Shown here: positions 32,128 to 39,075 of the stretch, in pieces
How positions within the stretch are numbered: position 1 is the first letter of the stretch
How the letters are laid out: every line of letters begins with the position of its first letter
From: Candidatus Aquitaenariimonas noxiae
Lineage (GTDB): Bacteria > Omnitrophota > Gorgyraeia > Aquitaenariimonadales > Aquitaenariimonadaceae
Direction of reading: 5' to 3'
Assembly: GCA_002780005.1 (NCBI GenBank)
Contig: PEWV01000016.1
Span: 1-55,834, forward strand
DNA: 55,834 nt
Position numbers and translations under genes: made by a program
Notes under the pieces: generated by a model
Told to the model about the DNA's origin: nothing
The model's database searches: none
What the model saw: the letters and a program-made list of their open reading frames with translations, nothing else

Positions 32128-33059
32128 TTCTTTTGGTTAATTAGTTTTTTGTAGCTGGAATAACAATGGATCGCGATGCCTGCAAAGCTCTTACGCCCTT
32201 CGTATGCGTTCGCTATCTTCTTTATCTCCCTTTCCATGGCTGCCTCATCCGAGTTCCCGAATGTTACATATTCAGGATAAAGGTCTTTTTGCGTCTCCTG
32301 GCCTATGTACACCTTCTTCCCCACGGTATCAGCATAATCTATCTCGCTTTTTGCGAGTTCTATGGAACCATTGGGGCCTTCGGCAAAATTCCTATAATCC
32401 ATTATAGCTATAATATCAATCGTATCCAATATATGATGGCTGACCGGCTTGGCTGAGCCATGCCACTTAATAGTCATTGATGGATCATCATCGTACCAGA
32501 AAGGTACATCCGTTGCATAAACTACTTTTGATTTCTCCATATCAATTAGATCCATCACGCTCCTGTGTAAATCAAGATACCATTTTAAGAGAAGACCTCT
32601 TTTATCTTCCCACGGCTTGCCCAAACCGTAAGGCTCTACATTGCTATGTATGCCGTCAAAACGTTCTTCTTTTTTACTCTCTCTATTAAATTCCAAAACT
32701 TTGCCCACCCACTCCAGGGGCTGTTTATGGTATCTTTCGATAGACCAGCGTGGATCCCCGGCCAGGGCGTGGACCTTTATGCCGTTTTTGTGAGCAACTG
32801 CGTTGAACAGCCTATAGGAAGGCTTGGCGCTTTCGCCGAAGTTGTACGCAGATATATAAAGAAGGTTTATATTTTTTGATTTACAAAAACTTATTAACTC
32901 ATGGGTGGCTTCGGAAGAGTTAGGTATGTGAACATCCCATACCCACATGGCCCTTGGCGGTTCATCCGCGCGCGAAACTCCTTCGAAAGATACAAGCGAT
33001 AGAGGGGTCATTACGAATAATAAGGCTACAAAAATAAATAAAACAAGTCTTAATTTCAT
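32124..33059 (-). CDS. Secreted TIM-barrel glycosidase-like protein with altered acid residue
   Basis: 311 residues with a signal peptide. PPRAMWVWDV (strand 1), HKNGIKVHALAGDPRWS, FDGIHSNVEPYG, IIAIMDYRNFAEGP, VYIGQETQ and FAGIAIHCYSSYK align one by one with the barrel in the 772-residue protein upstream (MWVWKTD, GIKVEALTGNPVWS, MDGISLDVEPY, AALMDYYDTP, VFVGVETQ, FGGVAIHFYDSYK). The acid motif is DVE in the paralogue but NVE here, so catalysis may be lost or changed. Starts within the preceding stop (ATGA). Confidence 0.8.
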   Translation of the reverse strand: MKLRLVLFIFVALLFVMTPLSLVSFEGVSRADEPPRAMWVWDVHIPNSSEATHELISFCKSKNINLLYISAYNFGESAKPSYRLFNAVAHKNGIKVHALAGDPRWSIERYHKQPLEWVGKVLEFNRESKKEERFDGIHSNVEPYGLGKPWEDKRGLLLKWYLDLHRSVMDLIDMEKSKVVYATDVPFWYDDDPSMTIKWHGSAKPVSHHILDTIDIIAIMDYRNFAEGPNGSIELAKSEIDYADTVGKKVYIGQETQKDLYPEYVTFGNSDEAAMEREIKKIANAYEGRKSFAGIAIHCYSSYKKLINQKK

Positions 33060-33736
33060 TTCTCCAGCATAAGGTCATCGATATAAACCGCACCTGACCC
33101 TTTCCCCTCGGGGAAGCAGGTGCTCTCAAAATTTATTGAAATGGACGCGAGCATCGATTGGTCTATGAAGAAATCCTCGAGCGGCACCCTGACATACGTC
33201 CATGCAGCAGGCATTTTATTGCCTTCTATGTATTTAATCATCTCGTCGCTTTTAAAGGAATCACCTATTTTGTCCCAATGTCTGTCGGCGAGACCCACGT
33301 TAAAATTTTCGCTTCCGTTCTCGCCTCTTAACCAGAAACTGATGTACTTATATTCGCTGCCGTCAAAATACCTGCCGTCTTTATCGTTCTTGAGAATCGT
33401 ATAATATCCGCACCATCCGCCCACGCCGTAGGGCCCGCCCTCATTTGCTTTTTCATATTTCAGAAAAAGTACGGTAGTTGGCTTTCCGTCTCTCGAGTCC
33501 TTCTTGTGGGAGATCATTACCTTAGACGGGGCTTGAACATAAACATTCGCTCTATAGCCAAGTCCGTTAATTATCTCGTCTCCCTCAAAATCGTCTATGA
33601 CTAAAGCCTCTTTTGACTCTGCGAATGCGGGGCTTTTATCCAGTTGATGCACGTTAATACTCATAACACATATTATGCTTAACAAACATAAAAAAGTAAA
33701 AATAGAACAAAAAACTACGCCCCAGAATTTCCCCAT
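33056..33736 (-). CDS. Exported single carbohydrate-binding-type domain protein (CBM11/CIA30-like)
   Basis: 226 residues; N-terminal membrane/signal segment ending AFAESKEA. One jelly-roll domain: LVIDDFEG, GGWCGYYTILK, YKYISFWLRGENGSENFNVG, LADRHWDKIGDS, VRVPLEDF, GAVYIDDLML. Very like the next protein upstream (33750-34364), probably by tandem duplication. GGAGGT 6 bases before the ATG. Likely binds polysaccharide outside the cytoplasm. Confidence 0.85.
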   Translation of the reverse strand: MGKFWGVVFCSIFTFLCLLSIICVMSINVHQLDKSPAFAESKEALVIDDFEGDEIINGLGYRANVYVQAPSKVMISHKKDSRDGKPTTVLFLKYEKANEGGPYGVGGWCGYYTILKNDKDGRYFDGSEYKYISFWLRGENGSENFNVGLADRHWDKIGDSFKSDEMIKYIEGNKMPAAWTYVRVPLEDFFIDQSMLASISINFESTCFPEGKGSGAVYIDDLMLEK

Positions 33737-33749
33737 ATTACTACCTCCA

Positions 33750-34364
33750 TTATTCCAGCTTTAAATCATCTATATAAATTGTTCCCTTTCCTGCGCCGCC
33801 AGGAAAGCAATCCAATTCAAAACAAACGGATATTGACCCTAATTCCTTAAAATCCAAAAAGAATACGTCAAGCGGGATAGTGGCCTTTTGCCATTCTTTT
33901 GTAACACCGCCGGAAGGCAGATACTTGCCTATTTCTTCGCTCTTCACTGAATCTCCAACCTGATCCCAATGCCTGTCCGCTAAGCCTACCTTGAAATTCT
34001 CAGCCCCTTCTGCGCCCTTCACCCAGAATGTTATCGCCTTGTAGGAGCTTGCGTCAAAATACGTCTCGCCTTTTTTAAGTATCGTGTAATAACCGCACCA
34101 GCCGCCCTGGTTGTAGGGGCCGCCTTCGGCCTTTTTGTCATATTTAATCATCAGGGCGTTGCCGCTATCGCCGTAATGCTCTGTCGGCGATTGGATCGCG
34201 AGCGCCCTTGAAGGCGCCTGCTGATAAACTGAAGTTCTTCCGCCTAAGAGGTTGGTATTTTTGTTAAAATCATCTACTAATAATTCCGCATAAGAAATTC
34301 CGCATACAAATAATACAAAAACAAATAAGAAAATGCCAGCGATGCACGTTTTTACATTTACCAT
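33750..34364 (-). CDS. Exported single carbohydrate-binding-type domain protein (CBM11/CIA30-like)
   Basis: 204 residues; signal peptide ending CGISYAELLVDDF. Domain motifs GGWCGYYTILKKG, AITFWVKGAEGAENFKVG, LADRHWDQVGDS, GGVTKEWQKATIPLDVFF and GTIYIDDLKLE. Strong AGGAGG site 4 bases before the ATG. Tandem paralogue of 33056-33736; 13 bases apart. Confidence 0.85.
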   Translation of the reverse strand: MVNVKTCIAGIFLFVFVLFVCGISYAELLVDDFNKNTNLLGGRTSVYQQAPSRALAIQSPTEHYGDSGNALMIKYDKKAEGGPYNQGGWCGYYTILKKGETYFDASSYKAITFWVKGAEGAENFKVGLADRHWDQVGDSVKSEEIGKYLPSGGVTKEWQKATIPLDVFFLDFKELGSISVCFELDCFPGGAGKGTIYIDDLKLE

Positions 34365-34595
34365 AATTCCTCCTTTTAAACTACAATATGTTATTTATAA
34401 CTAATAAATTAAATTCGAAATTCGAAGCACGTCCCGCCTATGCCAAACATTAGGCATGCATGCGCGGGATCCCGCTTTGGCGGGAAAAATTTGAACATTA
34501 AGATTTCGAATTTGTTTTGATATTCGATATTCGTATTTCGGATTTTATATTATATACTATAATTCCTAACGGGACAAGGAAAAATAAGCCGTTTT
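34365..34595. repeat. Intergenic repeat element: TTCGAA-type repeats flanking a palindrome
   Basis: 231 bases between two operon genes. AAATTCGAAATTCGAAG (about 34411-34427) and TTTCGAATTTG...ATATTCGATATTCGTATTTCG (about 34504-34540) flank a GC-rich palindromic core (CCCGCC...GGCATGCATGCGCGGG; TCCCGCTTTGGCGGGA). The element lacks coding potential and a U-run terminator in the operon direction. It resembles mobile or REP-like intergenic elements. Confidence 0.6.
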
Positions 34596-35834
34596 TTACC
34601 CGCCCTGGTCCCATTCTTTCAACACATCTTCTTCTGTTTTTCTGTAGAATTTCAGGTCGTCTATGTAAATAACCCCTTTGCTTGATTTATAAAAATTTAT
34701 CACGAACGAGCTCATCTCGATCAGGTCCAAAGCCCCGAAGTTTTTTAATGGGATATTTACCTCCTGCCATTCTTTGGTTACACCGCCGGGCAAATATTTT
34801 TCCACAGGGCCGGCCTTCAGTGAATCTCCTATAATGCTCCAATTTTTATCGGCCATCCCTATTTCGAATGTCTCACTACCTTCTTTCCCTTTTACCATAA
34901 ATGAAACAGATTTATATAAAGTAAGGTCGTAGTAATCGCCGTCTATCTGGTTTAAAAGAGTGTAATAGCCGCACCATCCGGACCCTTTTTTGTCAAAAGT
35001 CAATTTAAGGCTTTTTTGACCGCTATATTTTTCCTCCGCGCTAAGTTCGTAAGCGCATTCGGAGGGCAGCCTTTTATAAGCGTTGGTCTTATTTCCAAGA
35101 AGGTTTACTAGGGAATGATCAAAGTCGTCGAGCAAAAGATACCCTTTTCCCTTGATCTCCGATTCCCTGTCTACCATGGCTTCGGTGTGAAAACGAATTT
35201 GGTCTATCCAGAAAGTCCCTTTTCCGGCTTCTGTAAATTCAAAAACTAAACTATAGATCTTTGACATGTCAGGCCCGTAAAAATCAGATAGCGGGATCTT
35301 TACCATCTGCCAATCTTTCGTGATACCATTAGGTAGATACCTATAAACAGAACCTAGATATACCGCGTCTTCTCTCTTGTTTGAAATAGTATCGTTTGCG
35401 CCTATCTCAAAAACCTCGCCGCCGTCTTTTCCTTTTATCATGAAAGTTAACGTCTGACATTTTCTTAAGTCAGCCAAAAGTATTATATACGCTCCGCAAA
35501 AAGATAAATCCTTTGTTTCCTTTTTATACATTATCTTAATTGATTTTATTTTTAGCTCAGGCTTCGATTGGGACTCGTCCAAAGATTCCGGTAAGAATTC
35601 GGGTTCCCCTCCTTCGTAAAATACTTTCAAATCAAAAATAATGCCTATCTTGCTTGGCGGCAGGGCAAAGCCTCCTAGCCTTCCCCTGTAGCCGAACATT
35701 TTTTCTTCCTCGAAAAGCACTGTGCCTTCGGGAAGAGGCGGTAAATCCATTATTTTTGCGGTTTCAGCTAACACGAGCTGGGCCAGTATTACTATATTAA
35801 TAACTATGCTTAAGAAAACTACTTTTTTTAACAT
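34596..35834 (-). CDS. Exported protein with two carbohydrate-binding-type domains
   Basis: 412 residues; N-terminal signal segment (VFLSIVINIVILAQLVLAET). The first domain is divergent (LSFCGAYIILLADLRKCQTL, GTFWIDQIRF); the second is typical (LLLDDFDHSLVNLLG, SGWCGYYTLLNQIDG, VSFMVKGKEGSETFEIGMAD, GVIYIDDLKFY). No catalytic domain. Between the large hydrolase-like gene and the two single-domain genes in the same operon, it probably helps bind the same glycan. Confidence 0.85.
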   Translation of the reverse strand: MLKKVVFLSIVINIVILAQLVLAETAKIMDLPPLPEGTVLFEEEKMFGYRGRLGGFALPPSKIGIIFDLKVFYEGGEPEFLPESLDESQSKPELKIKSIKIMYKKETKDLSFCGAYIILLADLRKCQTLTFMIKGKDGGEVFEIGANDTISNKREDAVYLGSVYRYLPNGITKDWQMVKIPLSDFYGPDMSKIYSLVFEFTEAGKGTFWIDQIRFHTEAMVDRESEIKGKGYLLLDDFDHSLVNLLGNKTNAYKRLPSECAYELSAEEKYSGQKSLKLTFDKKGSGWCGYYTLLNQIDGDYYDLTLYKSVSFMVKGKEGSETFEIGMADKNWSIIGDSLKAGPVEKYLPGGVTKEWQEVNIPLKNFGALDLIEMSSFVINFYKSSKGVIYIDDLKFYRKTEEDVLKEWDQGG

Positions 35835-35847
35835 CTTTTCACCCCTG

Positions 35848-35876
35848 ACCCCTAACTATTAGCTACTAACTACTTA
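35848..35876. repeat. TAACTA-type short repeat tract
   Basis: CCTGACCCCTAACTATTAGCTACTAACTACTTAA between the 772- and 412-residue genes; same type as the tract at 23193-23240. Confidence 0.6.
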
Positions 35877-38170
35877 AGTTCCAGTATCCCAAACGTCGTC
35901 GGATCGCCCCAGACCCTATTAACCGAACTAGACATCAAACACTTCTGCGGCATATTCTCGCTATCGGTATCGCTTGCGTCCACGCTAATGCCCAATTTAA
36001 TGCCCTGATACAGCTTAAGCGCGGCTTCCTCTGCCGCCTCGGGGCTGCCCTGCGTATATTTTTTCTGCAATACAACTTCTTTGGGGATTTTTACTTCAAT
36101 AATATAACCGCCTTCTCTTTTTTTAGCTCCTATCTGGATCGCATTCTTCACCTCATCTTTTATATTCGGCGTCCATATTACCACTTCCGGCAATAAATTA
36201 TTGAAGTTGCCCGGGCTAAAGCCAAACTGAAAATCATCGTTCGAGTTAATCGCTTCATTATAATCACCCTTTAAATCAACATCCAGCCAGAATTCTATAT
36301 GATCGCCTTCCCACATGTCAGCACCGGTTTTATTCTGGAATAAAACATCGTCAGTGACGTCAAACGCAAAATAGAGAGCGTCGCCCTCCCACATACTATA
36401 GGCCTTGAAACTCAAATCCTTAGTGCCGAGCCATGCGCCCTGGCCGTACACGACATTATCCTTATATTCTACTGCATAAGTATTCGAGATGTCCCATTCC
36501 GATAAGTCTCCGTCTATCTTTACTTCTTTCAAGCCTTTACCGAACGAATTAATTGTATAAATATCTGCCGGCCTATCTTTAAGCGGCACATTCCTTCCTC
36601 TGGTCAGGGCCTTGTAGCTATCATAAAAATGAATAGCTACCCCGCCGAAAGAAGCCTCGTTCTTATATACCTCGATAGTATCATGGAGCACCTTTTCCAT
36701 TTCTTCCCAGCCTTCCTCAAAAAAGGTGTTGCGCGGTTTGCCCTGTTTCATCTCAACAAGATTTTGGGTTTCCACGCCCACAAAAACTGTTTTATTCATC
36801 TGCTTGGCCATATCGATATGAAAACGGGCCTTCTCGATAATTTCATCCGGAGTGTCGTAATAATCCATAAGCGCGGCGTAATCTATATACCCAAAAACTT
36901 TACGTCCAAACTCTCCGCCGTCTTCCTTGTCGTAAAAAATAGGTATAGCCATCCCGAAATTAAATTTCTGCCCGTAGCTGTCTATCGTTTCTTTGATCTT
37001 CTTTAGAAGCTCCAAATAATCAGTCTTGATCGTCTCTTTGTTCGTTGTCCATTCCTGAGTGAGGTACGGTTCAACATCTAACGATATGCCGTCCATTCTT
37101 TCGTTCTCAGGCCTTGATTTGTTAAATTCGAGAAAACCTTTTATCCAACTTAAGCATGTTTCGTGATATTCTTTTAAAGACCACACAGGGTTCCCTGTCA
37201 ACGCCTCTACCTTTATGCCTCTGGAGTGGCATTCTTTTAAGAATTCTGCCAACTTCACCGAATACTCGGGCCCCTCTTCGGTAGGAGTAGCCCCGAAGAA
37301 AAGATATATCACATTAATATCTGTCCTTTTGCAAAAGCCAAAGAGCTCGTCTTTTTGTTTTTTGTTGGAGACGGGGTCTGTTTTCCAAACCCACATGCTG
37401 CGCTCAGTCTCTTTTCCGTATACGGAAACGGGCAGATTATAATCTATTATCTTGCCTATTTCCGGGTCTTTGATGAATTTTACATCATCAACATAAATTT
37501 TTCCTTTGGTCTCGTACCTGAACCAGAAAACAAGCGAACCCATGCGGCTTAAGTCTATTTCCGAACCGACCTTCGCAAGAGGAACTTTTACTTCTTGCCA
37601 CGTCGTCGAGACACCCTTCGACAAAAACGCCGTCACCGGCCCTGCGTACACAGCATCGATCTCTAGATCTTGCATTTTAGCGTCAGCAAAACCTATGTCG
37701 AATTTTTCGTTACCCTCAGAGCCTTTAACCCAGAAAGATAAAGCGTTATAAGGCGTTACGTCTATATCATTAAGAAGCGTGTACCAGCCGCACCATCCCG
37801 CCACGTCGCAAAAATCTATGGCGAGCCCGAGGCCCTGCTTTCCCCTTTTTTCCTTATCTGTTTTGGTAATGACGCAATAGCTGGGACGTCTGGCAAATGT
37901 GCCGTGAAAAGCGCCAAGGGTTGTGGAGCGTTCGGAAAATACGCCCATCGTTCTACCTTTGTCAAAGTCATCTACTATAATCTCGGCGGGAGGTGTAGCC
38001 TTTTGTCCTGCTACAGCCGCCCCTTCTGCCGATGTCACCTCTTGCGGCTCTACGACAGATCCACCCTGCATCTCTGTCGATACTTGCATCTCTTCAGAAA
38101 AAAGAGGCCGGATCGCAACAAGCGAAATAATAAAAAATACGGCTATTATTCTAACGCCGATTTTATTCAC
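35870..38170 (-). CDS. Secreted CBM - TIM-barrel glycosidase-like - CBM9-like protein
   Basis: About 766 residues from the GTG at 38170. Signal peptide (VRIIAVFFIISLVAIRPLFS). Residues about 60-240: jelly-roll domain (IIVDDFDKGRTM, GWCGWYTLLNDID, GKIYVDDVKFI). Residues about 250-550: TIM barrel with MWVWKTD, RMDGISLDVEPY (GH18-like D..DxE pattern), ALMDYYDTP and GVAIHFYDSYK. C-terminal 200 residues: CBM9/DOMON-like (VKIDGDLSEWD, DALYFAFDVTDDVLF, MWEGDHIEFWLDVD). GTG chosen because AGGGAG precedes it by 6 bases and it overlaps the HD-GYP stop (GTGAATAA). A TTG at 38188 is in frame but lacks such a site. Likely extracellular polysaccharide hydrolase; substrate unknown. Confidence 0.85.
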   Translation of the reverse strand: MNKIGVRIIAVFFIISLVAIRPLFSEEMQVSTEMQGGSVVEPQEVTSAEGAAVAGQKATPPAEIIVDDFDKGRTMGVFSERSTTLGAFHGTFARRPSYCVITKTDKEKRGKQGLGLAIDFCDVAGWCGWYTLLNDIDVTPYNALSFWVKGSEGNEKFDIGFADAKMQDLEIDAVYAGPVTAFLSKGVSTTWQEVKVPLAKVGSEIDLSRMGSLVFWFRYETKGKIYVDDVKFIKDPEIGKIIDYNLPVSVYGKETERSMWVWKTDPVSNKKQKDELFGFCKRTDINVIYLFFGATPTEEGPEYSVKLAEFLKECHSRGIKVEALTGNPVWSLKEYHETCLSWIKGFLEFNKSRPENERMDGISLDVEPYLTQEWTTNKETIKTDYLELLKKIKETIDSYGQKFNFGMAIPIFYDKEDGGEFGRKVFGYIDYAALMDYYDTPDEIIEKARFHIDMAKQMNKTVFVGVETQNLVEMKQGKPRNTFFEEGWEEMEKVLHDTIEVYKNEASFGGVAIHFYDSYKALTRGRNVPLKDRPADIYTINSFGKGLKEVKIDGDLSEWDISNTYAVEYKDNVVYGQGAWLGTKDLSFKAYSMWEGDALYFAFDVTDDVLFQNKTGADMWEGDHIEFWLDVDLKGDYNEAINSNDDFQFGFSPGNFNNLLPEVVIWTPNIKDEVKNAIQIGAKKREGGYIIEVKIPKEVVLQKKYTQGSPEAAEEAALKLYQGIKLGISVDASDTDSENMPQKCLMSSSVNRVWGDPTTFGILELK

Positions 38171-38822
38171 TTTCTTCTCCCTTATCAAGAACTAAAAGAA
38201 AGGCCTTAACTATCTCGGGGTCAAACTGGGTCCCGGAACATCCCTTAAGCTCTTCTATCGCCTTTTCTTTTGGCAATGCCTTCCTGTAAACCCTGTCACT
38301 CGTCATGGCGTCGTAGGCATCCGCGCAGGTTACGATCCTTGCCGACAACGGGATTTCCCCGTTCTTCATTTCAGGAAAGGGGTATCCGCCTCCGCCGTAC
38401 CTTTCATGATGATGCAAAACCGTTGGGGCCAGGTCCTTTAAAGATTTTATCCTGCTAACGATCTCGGCCCCGGAATGGGTGTGAGTCCTTATCTCGCTCC
38501 ACTCTTCTTTTGTAAGTTTGCCCTTCTTCTGCAATATGCTCATATCTATGCTCATCTTCCCTATATCGTGAAGCAGGGAAGAATGTTTAACAATATCTTT
38601 TTCCTTCGCCGAGAGGCCCATCTTTTTTGATATGGCACCGGCGTATTTTGACACATTTTTAGAATGGCTGTGTGTATAACTATCGCGTCTATCCAATATC
38701 TTAGAAAGCAATTCCAGCGAAGCGTGATAATCCCTGTCAAACTGCGTGATAAATCTATTCGTAACTTTTGTAATGAGTTCGATATAATCTTTTTTCTTAT
38801 TATCATTATCAAGCCATTCCAT
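38163..38822 (-). CDS. HD-GYP domain protein (cyclic-di-GMP phosphodiesterase type)
   Basis: 219 residues. TRFITQFDRDYHASLELLS start, DRRDSYTHSHSKNVS (metal His), LLHDIGKMSID (HD), TVLHHHERYGGGGYP (GYP region), ARIVTCADAYDAMTSDRVYR. Known: HD-GYP enzymes hydrolyse c-di-GMP or related signals. Here the usual DG in HHExxDGxGYP reads GG, but metal ligands look intact. No receiver or sensor domain and no signal peptide, so a cytoplasmic stand-alone enzyme. AAGGAGG lies 7 bases before the ATG. Heads the operon of glycan-binding and glycosidase-like secreted proteins, suggesting second-messenger-linked control of surface polysaccharide (inference). Confidence 0.92.
   Translation of the reverse strand: MEWLDNDNKKKDYIELITKVTNRFITQFDRDYHASLELLSKILDRRDSYTHSHSKNVSKYAGAISKKMGLSAKEKDIVKHSSLLHDIGKMSIDMSILQKKGKLTKEEWSEIRTHTHSGAEIVSRIKSLKDLAPTVLHHHERYGGGGYPFPEMKNGEIPLSARIVTCADAYDAMTSDRVYRKALPKEKAIEELKGCSGTQFDPEIVKAFLLVLDKGEESE
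38177..38182 (-). promoter_or_regulatory. Ribosome binding site deciding the GTG start at 38170
   Basis: AGGGAG on the minus strand, 6 bases before GTG (38170-38168), inside the last codons of the HD-GYP gene. Confidence 0.65.
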
Positions 38823-38850
38823 CTACCGGCCTCCTTTTTTTATTTCCCAA

Positions 38851-38856
38851 ATTGTA
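38851..38856 (-). promoter_or_regulatory. Possible -10 box for the HD-GYP operon
   Basis: TACAAT on the minus strand about 30 bases before the ATG. No convincing -35 box 16-18 bases upstream. Weak call. Confidence 0.3.
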
Positions 38857-38899
38857 TCACTTTTTGATCTTTATTTCTACTTTTTTAATAGGAGGCTTG

Positions 38900-38931
38900 A
38901 AAAAATGTGCCCTGCACTTTTGGGTGCAGGG
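38900..38931 (-). terminator. Intrinsic terminator of giant C
   Basis: On the minus strand CCCTGCAC - CCAAAA - GTGCAGGG (arms 38931-38924 and 38917-38910), followed by CACATTTTTTC. Downstream of the giant C stop and before the HD-GYP gene. Confidence 0.75.
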
Positions 38932-38950
38932 TCTAAGATTTAATTTAAAT

Positions 38951-39059
38951 TTTCATGTAGGCAACTCGCCTATCAGCCGCTTGGCAGAGCTGATAAGCGA
39001 GTTACCCGTTCCCCGCCCATGCGGGGCTGGAAGTAACCTACTCACATGCCTACATGAAA
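38951..39059. ncRNA. Palindromic multi-stem element after giant C (candidate structured RNA or REP-like repeat)
   Basis: Outer arms TTTCATGTAGGCA (38951-38963) and TGCCTACATGAAA (39047-39059) are perfectly complementary. Inside, AACTCGCCTATCAGC (38963-38977) pairs with GCTGATAAGCGAGTT (38989-39003) with one mismatch, and CCCCGC pairs with GCGGGG (39011-39026), flanked by GTTAC/GTAAC. This gives a closed junction with two inner arms. It begins 17 bases past the giant C stop. Not a tRNA and not a riboswitch class I recognise. Confidence 0.55.
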
Positions 39060-39075
39060 AAGATCAAGTCAAACT

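Noticed and set aside
34460-34500. TCCCGCTTTGGCGGGAAAAA as a terminator for the surrounding operon
   Set aside because: The U-run would come before, not after, the hairpin in the minus-strand direction of the operon.
38951-39059. tRNA gene
   Set aside because: TTGGCAGAGC resembles a D-arm, but there is no T-loop (GGTTCGA) and the stems do not form a cloverleaf of normal size.
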